64,000 nucleotides of DNA from Porites lobata (GCA_942486035.1 CALNXK010000134.1:913501-977500), one strand, 5' to 3'. Positions 23,300 to 34,350 are shown, numbered from the stretch's first letter. The notes: generated from the sequence alone by a model not told the origin. A program made the numbers and translations.

Positions 23300-26010
23300 A
23301 CCTTAGTCCAGTCAATCTAGGCATTTTTGAGGCTCAACATCAAACTAATTGCAACAGAATTCTTTTCAACGCCATTTAAGTAAGGGTGGCCTATCTAGCA
23401 ACATACTAAAAATCCACCAAAATCCGTTCGGTGGAACATGTCAAAATTAAGACTTAAACATTTTGAGCAGGGCACCTACGTTAGTTGAAATTTTAAGTTC
23501 AAACACAAAATGCACAAAATGTGTTTGTTACTTTTATGGAAAAGTGAAAGAAGAAAAAACAACTGCTACCTAGTTTTCGGTGATAAAAACGAACTGTTTC
23601 TTTTTTTCAAAAAGGATAAATATCAAACACTGTTGGCTTTTGCACAGGAGGCCCATGCTACACTCACGGAGCCCCAAAGTAACAGGAAGCTTACACGGTA
23701 ATAGATCGAGTGAACTGTTGGCAAAACTACAGCAAATTTAGTCGTAAGGCTTTTTAATCTGAAAAATGAAAACCGTTGATTACTTAATCATTAGCTTTTA
23801 AAATATATCCTTTCTTAATCAGATTTCTGGTAGGCGTAAGGGTAAGAAGAATATATATCAGAGCTGGATTTTTGAATAACGTTACAGCCAAAATAGAGCT
23901 CTCCCCTCAAACAGTTTCTTTCTTTCAAAAACTATCTTCAAAGAAGTCAACATAAACACTAGGAGTGCAGCTATTGCTTTTTTTACTTCTCCTCGTTTCT
24001 CTCTCCTCGCTCTTTCTATTTTCCCTTTCCTTGTTCTTTTCTAGCTAGGAGGATTTTCGGGGTCATTTTGCTTTTGGCTTTTGGTCTTTTTCTCAGTCAA
24101 AAGACTGCACTTTTCGTTCGGTACGTTTTCAAAAATTCAGCAAGATAATGCTTTGGCTTTTACGGTTATCTTTACATTAATTTTCGTTAACGTACTGACA
24201 TATATGTATCACTTTTTTTGAAGCTTCTCGTTTTCTTCCTGTTAGAAGTGAATTGGAGAGGAGAAGAGGATAGTCTTACTAATTCTTTACGATGCACAAC
24301 AATGCAGAGTTTTTGAGCAGGTTAAGCTAAGAGGGAAATACGTGTTCATTTAAGGAAAAGTGTTGTTACCCTCGCAAAAAAGAAATTATAAAAGTTAACG
24401 GAACATTCATCGCATAAGAACTTTGGTTCCAGCAAACGTTTGGGTTTCAAGAAAACGAAACAGTATAATAGGGAAGCTGGTTTTCAAGGGAAATATTAAC
24501 TCTGGGCAGCCAAAACAATGCGTATGTAAAAATATCTTGTAAGAGTCTATGGAGTAATGGAAATGCCCCACGCAGAGCATAATTCACCCAACTCAGTCAG
24601 TGTTGCTAACATGCAGTAAGTTGAAGTGTTACACAACGCTCATCCGAAGAGAAACGTAGGTTCCGCGAAAAGAGGTGAGCTATCAGAAGCTAAGTCAGGC
24701 ATTAATATCGTACATTTGTCCAGTACTTTCGCGCCTTCACTGACCACTGCAATTATTTTCAGACGTATAGGATCCCATGATCGTTATAGAAAAAGAGGTC
24801 TTCATTTGCCAATGGACGAACAAAAACTGGTCAAGGTTCAGGGTTGTTCTCTCAAAAGAAATGCAAGGAGGGAATAGAAACGCCTTCAGACCACAGAGCG
24901 ATTAATGTACTTATTCATCTTACCAAGAAATGACGGGATGCCGCAGAAATTACAAACTGAACACACAGATACACTAAACTAAATCTGAGACTCGCTACGA
25001 GAAGAAGTTAAAAAAAAAGGACAATCACACTGCGCTTGCTTTTCTGGATTTCCCTTACAACAGATTCGGCCTGGTGTAATGAAAAGCGCAGAGCTTTACG
25101 ACTAGCAAAAACCAAATAGATGGAGGAGTCCTTAGCAGAATATTTATTTACTCACATTGTAAATTACGGAGTCATTATACTAAAGGAGGTTGTGCTTGTC
25201 GCGAGAAAAAAAAAAGAATCCCTGATTTCGATCACACATATTGTGTCCAAGGTTTGAACACAAGTACCTCACAAAACTCGATTACAGAAAATGGGAATAG
25301 GTTAAACAGTTTGTACTGATACGAAGCTATCGTCCGTTTTACACATTTGGTCGCACATATCTTGCAGCATGGATGCAAATTTAGTAGCTGACTGAAGGTG
25401 AACAAAATATCAGATCAAACTGTTCACCATCAGTCAGCTACAAATTTGAATCCATGCTGCAGGATATAAAAAATTACCAGCCAGTAAAACTGCCAAAATA
25501 CTTACTGCATTTCTGATATTGCGCAAAAAAAAAAAATTACTAATATTTTAACCATGTTAACACAGACTGACCAATAATTTCCCTTTTAAAAACCGTCATA
25601 GAAAACAAATGAAAGCTTGGAAAATAGAATGTGAAGACAGACGAGTGGCTGGGTAACCTGTGCAAAGCCCTCAAGACGAAACACTGAGCTTGGTGTTTCA
25701 AACACATTAAGTCCGCGTTTTTAAAATAAAACTACCCAAAATACATTAGCGATGTGGCATCGAAAATTCTTGAGGAAAAAAAACACAGTTATCAGATTTT
25801 TGTCTAAATTTGTGATCTTCCTGAAATTGAGTTTCCTGTGGTGAAAGTTGAAAATCTTCATTGCCAATTTTTCTCATGTTTCACGGAGCCGATTTTGGCG
25901 GATTTTTAGTATGTTGATAAATAGCTATCCAACAATTAAATGGCGTTGAAAAAATTTCTGTTGCAATTAGTTTGATGCTAAACCACAATTTGACTGGACT
26001 ATCTTCTTAA
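23300..26010. repeat. Eroded ~2.7-kb element bounded by inverted repeats
   Basis: About 150 bp at 23300-23450 (CATCAAACTAATTGCAACAG ... AACATACTAAAAATCC) matches in inverse orientation 25870-26010 (GGATTTTTAGTATGTT ... CTGTTGCAATTAGTTTGATG) at roughly three quarters identity by eye. No transposase ORF is visible between them. This suggests an old non-autonomous DNA transposon; its true ends may lie further out. Confidence 0.5.
25356..25467. repeat. 112-bp hairpin
   Basis: ATATCTTGCAGCATGGATGC...AGCTGACTGA and TCAGTCAGCT...GCATCCATGC-type arms are reverse complements with few mismatches around a loop near CAGATCAAACTG. It is probably a small MITE inside the larger inverted-repeat element. Confidence 0.65.
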
Positions 26011-26831
26011 CCCCCGTTTATCAAAAACCCTTTATGGAAAGACAAAGAATCTCCTCAAAACGGGCTTCGTGACTGAGACAAAATACCTGAAAATTGTACA
26101 CGGAACCGTTGTTAATGGTGTACAAGGTAGAATGAGTCCATTTATTAGTTTGCCAACGCCCAATTTTTAAAACCGGAAGTAATGATGTTTATTTCAAGGG
26201 CTCATGTCTCATGAGTTTTGAGTGAATCTTCAAACGCTGTAAATAAATGTAGCTGGAACTATCATCGCATCCTCGCTCACTTATAATGATAACTTATATC
26301 AACTTCCATTATTTATTGCCTGGCTAAGATTTTCACGGATTCTTCAGTGCAGTTGTTTGAAACCAGGCGGTTTAAGGTGAGTTGTAACGCCAGGAACGTG
26401 ACAACCCGCGATCATTGTACGTGGGAAAATATTACTTTTTTTCGATCAAGGTGGAAACTGGCATCTTTGTCGTCGAGTAAGGTAATACATCTCAATTTTC
26501 ATTACTATGGTTAATTTTAAAAGCTCTGGTTTCGATGAAGGAACTGGAGGAAAATCAGGAAAATTCCAGTTCGACTGTGATGGTTGCATTTTGTTTACGC
26601 GTCGTAGCATAAACGTAACTAATTCATTTTCCTTTTCCTTATACAATCTGCCTTTTTTTTACACTGTTTTTCGCAGCAGAGTTATCGATTATATTACAGA
26701 GGCTAATGTTATTACACAGATCACTCAGATTTAAGGACAGAAACTCTATTATCGATTGTAATTTTGGCAACACCTGGCGAGTATTCGGTCAGTGTTCGGT
26801 GTAAAGATTATTGAAAAAGTCGCTAGAACAC
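26011..26831. other. No recognised gene
   Basis: AT-rich sequence with short ORFs on both strands and no domain or splice evidence. Confidence 0.45.
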
Positions 26832-27574
26832 CGGTGTGCGACAAACGCAGACTGCAGACTTGCAGACCTGCAGACCTGCAGACTTGCAGACTCGAAGATT
26901 TGCAGACCCACATTTTTTGTGACAGGGCTTTGCTCTGTTTAGTGTTGGCGAATCGCAAAGTATGTCTGAGGCAAACAGCAGCGCTAGCGGGCTGCAAGCA
27001 CGACAGTGCCCGATTCGACAGGTGACTGGAAATCCTTGCCGTGGAAGACTTAACATCGGAAGAACGGTGACCTAAACTTCAGCGAGAGCAGCGAAGAAGA
27101 AGACGGGTGGGATCATCGAGCGGCTTTATAGCGGTATGACATCTGTGAGCAGGGAATAAGTCAGCACAGAATTTGATTGTCGGCGAATTGCTGTAATCAT
27201 CCATCGTTTGCTAGTGATAAGCTAGCCGTTGTTCACTCGTCTTGCTTGTTTGGGGCCGAGTCTTATTCCGGTCAAAGAGAGAGAAAGAGTGTCTGGCAAG
27301 GTTTCCAATCAAAGATTTGTAAACTCGTGTCTGGCAAACTCTCCAAGTGTTTATACAGTGTATACACACGGTTGTACGCACCTTACAACTTCATCTTCCA
27401 GTCCGGGCCACAACCAGATCTGGATATATGATGACGTCACCCACATTTACAAAATGGCGCCCACGCCGAGAAACACGAGGGAAGGTCACTTCCTGGCTCT
27501 TTGCTTCGCCTAGAAGTGTCCTTTCCCCATACTACTTTGAGAGCTGTGACTTTAGACAATGAGAAATCAGGGGT

Positions 27575-28256
27575 ATGAAGAAAAAATGCCGTCCGATGAA
27601 CGGTTGTGCGTTCTTGGGAGGTAAAACGACAGAACACTCAAAGAAATGCCCGACAAGGAGCAAAACATGGAAAAAAAGAAGGTGAGTGTCATTTTTTGGA
27701 CCTTTGGAAAAAATTTTTTTGAAATCTACATAAAATTTGCTTGTTGATAGTGGTCTGTTTGGTGTAGTGGAAAGCAGTTTCACATAGTGCTGTGCTTTTA
27801 AAGATACAACAGTCAGTTGCGCAGTTAACGTGCGGGTTTTTGTAACGCCATGTTTATTTTATGTTATTTTGCAGTCGGATGGAAAAGCACCTTGGTTTTT
27901 GGGAAAGAAGATGCCGTTTGTGTGGGAAAACTTTCTCTAAAGTCCAAACTGTCCAGAATTGCGACAAAACAGCGTTTGGAAGGGAACTTTTGAACTTCTT
28001 TGGCGTAGATATTGGGCTGGACTCCAGAGAAATCCATCCACAGAAAGTGTGTTCGGCTTGTAGGAGAGTCGTTTATCATTTAAATTCGGGTAACTTGGAC
28101 CCCGAAACCTCTGAAGGGAGAAAGCAAGGAATAAAACTGTTTCTGTGGAAGGAACACTCCTCAAACTGCTATTGCCTGCAGAAACTCAAGGGAAGGCCTT
28201 CAAAGAAGGAATTATGCGATAATGCACACCAGTGCAATTTTCGATTACTGAATTAA
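27575..28256 (+). CDS. Transposon protein with RAG1 N-terminal-type zinc domain (two exons)
   Basis: Exon 1 (27575-27681) starts at ATG after AGGGGT and reads MKKKCRPMNGCAFLGGKTTE with a small Cys/His cluster; it ends GAAG/GTGAGT in phase 2. Exon 2 starts at 27875 after TTTTGCAG and stays in frame to TAA at 28254-28256, giving about 163 residues. The domain reads RRCRLCGKTFSK, LLNFFGVDIGLD, EIHPQKVCSACRRV, FLWKEHSSNCYC and KGRPSKK. The same spacing (CxxCG..F, F..D...D...IHP..C..C, W..H...C..C) defines the zinc-binding region between the N-terminus and core of vertebrate RAG1, and the N-RAG-TP proteins of molluscs. It probably binds element DNA or other proteins in the nucleus. The frame closes at a deletion, so it is a truncated version of the copy B protein. 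Confidence 0.7.
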
Positions 28257-28522
28257 AATGTCAATGCTGACAATATAATAAGAGCATCATCCCTGAATAA
28301 GCCTTTCATTTCAATGAAATAAATGTACACAGATTGAGGTACATAAAAAATGCCTGTATTTTCGATTGCTCATATAATTTTTTAATTTATTATTTATTTG
28401 TTAGTTTACTTTGCCTTAGGTTATGACATGCAAGGTGGAAAATGTGAAGAATGGCTGAAAATACACTTTAAACAGGACACCAAATGATCGATCTTACAAA
28501 ACTATTCCATATTTCATAATTA

Positions 28523-29120
28523 CAGTCAAACGTCATTGATATGGACACTGAAGGGGCCATAGGAAGTGTCTATATAATGGAGGTGTCCATATCAAGCAGG
28601 TCCTGTTATAAAAGTCAAAAATACACTTTTTTATCGAAATACTACAGCATCACACCTAACGTCTTTAAACATCACTAAGCTCTTATTCTGCAGACTCTGT
28701 CCATGAAAACACACGGAAGTCTCGAGAAAATCGATAAAAAATTATGTAACATTTACCAACTTGATTGATGTCAAAATGGTCTATTATTATTGTGCACAAT
28801 TAATTCATTTTGGTGTACTATGATGCTGGGAACATGGACATGACGTCAATTAAGTGAAACGTTTTTTTACCCTACAAAAAAAGAGATTGACTACAGCACA
28901 CAATGGACTATAAAGTGTGCGGATTAGCGAGGTTGACTTTATATGAGAATGTGTTCATTGAGGAAGAAAAAAACGTCCATTACCCACTTTAACAGGTCAG
29001 TCTGTATTAAGTGGGCTGAATAAAGAGAAAAGTTAAGGGTTTTCCCCAGTGACCAAGGAAACTTCCCATAATAACAGGGAGTCCACATTAAGCTGGTGTC
29101 CGTGAAGAGGGGTTTGACTG
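28523..29120. mobile_element. Nested TA-flanked MITE in copy A
   Basis: It begins CAGTCAAACGTCATTGATAT and ends with GGGGTTTGACTG, flanked by TA on both sides. It is a Tc1/mariner- or pogo-like MITE by ends and duplication. Copy B has the same insertion at the same site (49336-49571) but shorter, so the insertion predates duplication of the host transposon and one copy was later deleted or enlarged. Confidence 0.75.
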
Positions 29121-29429
29121 TATGATACAGGACAAAAATAATCTAATAATAATAGAGGCTTAGTGCTCACTAAGTTTTTCAGTGTGTATGTATTCCACCT
29201 AAAGTGACAGGATATCACTATACTGACATAGTTTTTACACTAAATCAACAAAACTCAGAAACCCAGGCATTGTTTGGGCTACAAGGCAGCCTTTATTAAT
29301 CATAACAAAATACAATACATGGTAAATAACTAAAAGGTAATATTTAGTATAAAAATAAAGTGCTCCAACAAATAAGAAAGACCAAATTAAAAAAGGATTA
29401 AAACAACCTCAATCAAATAATAAAAGTGA

Positions 29430-29654
29430 TCACACTGTCCATGAATAGAACAAAATAAAGCCCAACAGGGAGGGAGGGAGGGAAATGATTGCTAGTGCAA
29501 TAAAAGTGAATGTTGCTACTGCAATGCCAAGTGAGAATGTGACTGAACTAGAATTGTATCCGTCTGTAACCCATATTACAGTTGTGGTATTCCTATCTAC
29601 CCTAAAACTACTATATCCTAGGTAGTAGACAAATGGTATTATGAAATCTCTCAT
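29430..29654 (-). CDS. Conserved second ORF of the RAG1-domain transposon (copy A), unknown
   Basis: A 74-codon minus ORF reads MRDFIIPFVYYLGYSSFRVD, then TTTVIWVTDGYNSSS, then a hydrophobic segment (FSLGIAVATFTFIALAII) that could span a membrane. It opposes the zinc-protein gene, as in elements with convergent genes. Copy B retains the same frame over 64 codons (48830-49021) with few changes. Conservation may simply reflect recent copying. No family is recognised. Confidence 0.3.
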   Translation of the reverse strand: MRDFIIPFVYYLGYSSFRVDRNTTTVIWVTDGYNSSSVTFSLGIAVATFTFIALAIISLPPSLLGFILFYSWTV

Positions 29655-31042
29655 GCCAAAAAACTACTGTGATGCTGTACTAGCCCTGCATCCCAATGTG
29701 ACACCTTCCTTAGAGATTTAGAACCGCATCAGTCGTCTCAACTGATGCGCCCCCTTAATAACAATAATTTAAAGGAACAAATTTTTTAAAAAAAATATAG
29801 AGATATAAATATATATAATGTTTTTTTGTCTTGTGAAAAACCATTCTGTCCGCACATCTATTTCATTTGTCAAAGCTGTTTTTCAAAATACAATTGTCAA
29901 ATTATGTTTACGTCCTCTCAGTGACTATTTAACAGCTATTAGAACACGAATACGTCCACTTGCATTATTTTCATCCGCAATGGTGTTTTGCAATTTGCAA
30001 TAAGCAAAGACAGAAGTTCGTTAATGACTGCTTACGACTCTTCGCGAGTGCAATTTCTACAAATTTTATTTATTTCTTTGACCTTCGCATATTTCCAACA
30101 TGTGTGACGATTCAATATCCTGGAAATTTATATAAACAAGAATAATTAGCATTAAGATTATCATTATCAATCCTTCGATCGAAATTAGATTTTAGCGCGA
30201 ATGGTAAAAATTGCCCCCGAATTAGAATAGAACAGACTTCTCCAGGTCGAAGCTGGGCTCGCAGAAATTACTCAAAACAGGACTTCTTAAAACCTTTCTA
30301 CTTACAATGTATCGCGGTATTCAAATTCCCTATTCTTCCAACTCGATCGGAGTCGTCGAGTTGTTTCTGGTCTCTTGAAATATTATCAGAAATCCACGGG
30401 TGTGTACAGGAAGCGTTCTCGACCATTAACATCTCGATATTCGTAAATCGAACGCCATGACGCATAAAATAATTTCGATTAATCGGCTCCGTATTGCTGT
30501 TACTTTTCTTCAAGGTACATTCCATCCAAAGTACTCGACAGCTATTTGCTTCGAAGTTTCCCTGTTCGACATTTCTGTCGAGCTTAGTCCTTTCGCGGTC
30601 AAGTCAATGTTTTGGTTGAGCTCTGAGCCAATCAGATTGCAGGAAATTGCATATCCAGATCTGGTTGTGGCCCGGACTGTCTGCGCTTAACGAGCTTCTT
30701 TTGGTCCATAACTTTCACTGAAACAACTGCCCCATGGAATGTCACTGATAACACGTAACGCAAAAGAGTATCGAAGTATGACTGCACAATAAATGTCACA
30801 AAATCTACCTAAGCGGTCCCTTCGGAATTTTGTCTTCATCACGTCATCATTACCTACCGATTCCTCGCGGCCCCTGTTCAGGCAAATCGAGATTTTTTCT
30901 GGCATACTGACTGTGTATTTCAACTGTAAGTACTTTCCTTAATATACGCGCGAGTTACTAGAGTGCCTCCTCGGGATTTCGCTCTCTGGCGCTTAATCCC
31001 TGCGGGGGCAGTTATCATCCCCCCCCGTCCCCCCGTGAATTC

Positions 31043-31175
31043 CGAACGTGTCTGCAAGTCTGCAAGTCTGCAAGTCTGCAAGTCTGCAAGTCTGCAAGAC
31101 TGCAAGTCTGCAAGTCTGCAAGTCTGCAAGTCTGCAAGTCTGCAGGTCTGCGGTCTGCAAGTCTGCAGTCTGCGT
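31043..31175. repeat. 8-bp tandem array (CTGCAAGT)n
   Basis: About 14 head-to-tail CTGCAAGT units with occasional variants (CTGCAAGA, CTGCAGGT). A short inverse-orientation array of the same motif lies at about 26853-26905. ORFs across it are repetitive translations (SASLQVCK) and not genes. Confidence 0.9.
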
Positions 31176-31188
31176 TTGTCGCACACCG

Positions 31189-31734
31189 TAACTACAAACA
31201 ATGAGTATTCAGGCAGAGTGGCAAGCTTCAATGCGATGTGGCAAAAGAGATATACGCCTTTAAAGTTCTGTTAATTTTGCGGGTGTAAAAAATTCAAAAA
31301 GTATACCCACCAAAAGTTTAATCGATCGTTGCGAAAACGTTATCAATTTCGAAGTAGTTTCTAAAAATAAAATAAAGATGGATTGTTGTTTCAATGTGTA
31401 TCGGCAAAGGAAGATTAGCTTTGAAGACAGGGTTGTAGTCGAAGGCTCAAAAGCAGTTTCTATTAACCAATACGGCGCCGGTCCGAGGCACCCAAAAACC
31501 GGCCATGTCGATAATTTCCGAAATAGGAGGAATTAGAACCTAAAGTTACCTATTCCTTATTAAAGACCCCAAATCAAGTCTACTTGCCAATTTTTAGCCA
31601 ATTCGGTGAGATAGTGTGGCAGCGACTTTTCAATATAGCTCGAATCTGACAGACAACTGCTCTTAAGTTTTCTCATTGATATGTTTTCGCTTTTCTAGAA
31701 TCGTCGAAGACTGACCAATTTAATTTTGTGACGG
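31189..31734. other. No recognised gene
   Basis: Sequence between the inverted structure and the DIRS fragment; no domain or repeat end is seen. Confidence 0.45.
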
Positions 31735-32130
31735 GTGTTGGATTGCTATCGCTCAGACAGGCCAGCTCACTTAGCTTTGCCTAAGGGAGGCCTTGGAACG
31801 GTATATTGCGGCGGCGAACATTCGTGGAAGTCTTACCTTTGTTCCGAAATCTCGCGTCTCAACGCTGGAAAGAAAAGGTCCGACGCCAAGGCATTAGCTA
31901 TACCAAACGAAGGAGCCTTTTTTACGGGCGCCTTCCGGTATTTAACTGACGTTTCCAACCTTGGTACTCACAGTCTCCGAGCCGGAGGAGCAACGACTGC
32001 TACCAATGCTAGTATTCAGGACAGGCTTTTTAAGCGTCACGGCCTTTAGGCGAGTGAGAATGTGAAAGACGGTTATGTTAAGGACAGTATCCATTTGCGT
32101 TTAGCGTTCTCTAGATCTTTCCGGAATTTT
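31735..32130 (+). pseudogene. DIRS-like tyrosine recombinase, C-terminal catalytic half
   Basis: The frame reads EGAFFTGAFRYLTDVSNLGT, then HSLRAGGATTATNASIQDRL with the His-x-x-Arg pair of tyrosine recombinases, FKRHGL, then a stop at the position where family members usually have an Arg-Trp-Lys segment, then ENVKDGYVKDSI with the likely catalytic Tyr in DGY. The enzyme would integrate the circular DNA copy of the element. The stop near 32047 and the missing N-terminal half make it a pseudogene. Confidence 0.75.
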
Positions 32131-33065
32131 GTTAAGACCGAGCCCGGCAGGTCGTGGGAGATCTATCCATAGGGCCAGAATTTCTCCCCTGTTTTGCCGT
32201 TGCGAGCATGGTGAGGTTTTTTCCTCCTATATGGGTGCCCGCGAGCTCTCCTATTTTTGTTCCTTTTTTTTTTTTACAATTGTTAACCGAGCTATATTTG
32301 CTACCCGGTGAGGGTAAAAGGAGGAATGAGTTTGCGGAATGGCATGTGGCATGGCTTGCGGAATGACATAATTATGCGGAATTTAATATACGCAGCTGAA
32401 TGATCCAAAGAAATAAATTAAACTGAAAAGAGCGCCCTTTTTTGGCGCCGATCAATTTGCAAACGCAGCCGCTGTTTTAATGTTGCGGGCTTTAATTAAC
32501 ATACGATGACAATCAAAAAACCACGATGGCTCATTGTCGACCAGCCTTTTCCGCACAGCCAAAAAAATTCTTCGTCTATTGAAGAAAAGATGTTTTCGAA
32601 GGTCACGCTCCCTTCTACTTTAATTTTTTCTGCAAAACATGTTTCTACGATTAACTCAACAGTTTCTTGTTACCTATATTTGTATTCGAAACCGTGTGAG
32701 AAGTGTTTCTTTATGAGACTGTGGGTTACGTGATCGTGACATAATTAATAATATTATTCAGAGATTAATCGAATCTTGTATTTTGTTTCCTCAGCTGCGA
32801 GCTAATGAGACGTGCGAAACAGAAAAATCGACCAAAACGTTAATTTCGTGGTAAGAGTTGAAAAATCAATTTCTTTCATTTTTGTTGATAGATAGCTTTT
32901 AGGTTTATAAGAAACCTAACGTAGATTGTTCCCGCCGAAAACCTTTTATTCGGAGAAAAAACACACATGTAGAAGATCGGTTTTCGATGTCGGAGTCTCA
33001 GACTACATTAATTTTTAGCCTGAAATTCGATAACATCAACTTTCCTCGCGTTCGCATACGAAGCA

Positions 33066-33185
33066 AGCCTGCGTGGTAGGCGTTCGAAAGGGAAGGGGAA
33101 GGCAATTAGGGCGCGAGACCACGCGCGTTTCTCTCGCGCCTAAAACTCCCTTTCCCTTCCCTTTCAAACGCCTGCCACGCACGCT
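33066..33185. repeat. 120-bp hairpin inside the 2.0-kb element
   Basis: AGCCTGCGTGGTAGGCGTTC...GAAAGGGAAGG and CCTTCCCTTTC...CGCCTGCCACGCACGCT are inverted arms around GCGCGAGACC...CTCTCGCGCC. It is probably an independent small MITE. Confidence 0.7.
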
Positions 33186-33424
33186 AAAACGAAGCTGGAT
33201 GGAGAAATTTGGACACTTTCCACAAACAGAAAAATTCTTTTCCTTCCACTAGAAGACACTTTCTGGACAATAGGGAGGCTGGTCGTACTGAAATAATTTT
33301 AAAAAGGAGGGATAGGTTTTCAGGATAACCAAAATTTCAGTTCGTTACTCATTTTCGACGGCAATATTTAACATGTGGTATAACTCCAAATTCTCTTCTT
33401 GCAATTTAAATCACACATTTAGAC

Positions 33425-33923
33425 ATTCATTTAAAACATACCTGGGAATTGGCTTGGGTAAGTGAAGGAAATCTCTGTAAGACACCATCGAAGTACAAGA
33501 ATTTTCACGGTAGGCTGGCGGTATAAATTGTCTGCATTGTGTAAACACTTCCAATTTCGAAACGCACATAAATAGATATATACAGCCCGATGGCTCGTTT
33601 TTCGTACGTCTTGTAGGTTTTCCCTTTGCAAAAATTGCTTTTTTCAATCAAAGAATGGGATAAAAAGGTGAAACTGGGTCAATTTTAGCCATTTTGAAAC
33701 ACTGAACTTCAGCTAACTTTGCCTGCCTTCGACTCTGCGTGACAGTCTGTTCCTTGACTGCACGTGGCATAACGTACGTTTGAAGAGACGGAGCTGACAA
33801 AATCAGAGTCACTAAATCAAGGTAGTAACGCAACGTAATTCTTGATCGAAGGAGTAACACTTTTGGTGCCGACAGTATTTTGAAGAAGCAAAAAATCAAA
33901 TGCACAAGTATTCTGGTACTCAC
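33425..33923 (-). CDS. Coding-like stretch inside the 2.0-kb element, unknown
   Basis: Two consecutive minus frames (33923-33648 and 33647-33440) contain MPRAVKEQTVTQSRRQAKLA and later FIPPAYRENSCTSMVSYRDF...LPKPIPR, the last ending at a GTATGT donor near 33440. The composition looks partly protein-like, but nothing is recognised as transposase. It may be a captured host exon or chance. Confidence 0.2.
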
Positions 33924-34350
33924 TTTCTATCGAAAAATAAGGACTTTAACAATGGTAATTCGCTAAGGATATCGGAAAAAGAAGATATTTCGTCTTGTTA
34001 CTTTACAATCGAGGAAACTAAGTTATTTTGGTCACGCCTCACTATATTTACCGGACTTCAATGTTTTCGTTTGGAGGCTGCCTTCAGGAACCCTATGTTT
34101 TAGATAAATGTCTAAATGTATGAACCAGTAAAGCAGTTGCTCACTCAAATTGGCGCCAAAAAGGGCGCGGCAATGACCCGCCCATGCCTTTCAGTTTAAT
34201 TTATTTCTTTGCGCCAATTTCCATATTTTACATTCCGCATAATTATGTCATTCCGCAAGCCATGCCACATGCCATTCCGCAAACTCATTCCGCCTTTTAC
34301 CCTCACCGTTTGCTACCACCTTGATCGCGATAAACTCGAGCGGCCTCCAG

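Larger units (their letters stand above)
27400..30678 (+). mobile_element. RAG1-N-domain DNA transposon, copy A (N-RAG-TP-like)
   Basis: A 3,279-bp element whose ends are perfect 28-bp inverted repeats starting AGTCCGGGCCACAACCAG. It shares nearly all its length with the inverted copy at 47782-51364. It carries a two-exon gene for a RAG1-type zinc protein (27575-28256), a nested TA-flanked MITE (28523-29120) and a conserved minus ORF (29430-29654). Relative to copy B it lacks the later part of the coding region (about 600 bp after GRPSKKE). Unlike copy B it has no matching target duplication (ATCTTCC left, GTCTGCG right), so its present position may involve recombination rather than simple insertion. 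Confidence 0.75.
26832..31188. mobile_element. Large inverted-repeat structure with CTGCAAGT arrays, host of copy A
   Basis: The left end CGGTGTGCGACAAACGCAGA followed by CTGCAGACTTGCAGACC units is matched exactly in inverse orientation by ...TCTGCGTTTGTCGCACACCG ending at 31188. The right end carries a longer array. The pair encloses the RAG1-domain transposon copy A (27400-30678) plus about 500 bp on the left and 360 bp on the right that are not repeated. The simplest reading is a fold-back type element or an inverted satellite insertion that later received copy A. No target duplication was found at these ends. Confidence 0.55.
32306..34308. mobile_element. 2.0-kb element with 9-bp target duplication (Mutator-like?)
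   Basis: The ends are CGGTGAGGGTAAAAGG and CCTTTTACCCTCACCG, with inverted repeats extending about 145 bp (GGAATGAGTTTGCGGAATGG; GAATGACATAATTATGCGGA; GGCGCC block). A perfect 9-bp duplication TTTGCTACC flanks it (32297-32305 and 34309-34317). A 9-bp duplication with longish inverted repeats fits Mutator-like elements, but no transposase is seen. The interior holds a hairpin (33066-33185) and a minus-strand coding-like stretch (33425-33923). Confidence 0.85.
31735..34350 (+). mobile_element. Second DIRS-like fragment, split by a 2.0-kb insertion
   Basis: The recombinase C-terminal half (31735-32130) is followed by 3' sequence to 32305. The element resumes at 34318 after the insertion at 32306-34308. 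The resumed part contains GCGGCCTCCAGTGAGCACG, which also occurs, slightly changed, at 18108-18128 in the first DIRS remnant, confirming a shared family. Confidence 0.65.

Noticed and set aside
27437..27637. Minus ORF conserved in copies A and B (51127-51327)
   Set aside because: It overlaps exon 1 of the spliced zinc-protein gene, which has better support.
30298..30525. Minus ORF in copy A with a similar plus ORF at 47926-48192 in copy B
   Set aside because: Many differences between the copies change the amino acid, so conservation appears to be at DNA level only.
30920..31274. Overlapping ORFs with SASLQVCK / LADLQTCR repeats
   Set aside because: They are translations of the CTGCAAGT array.
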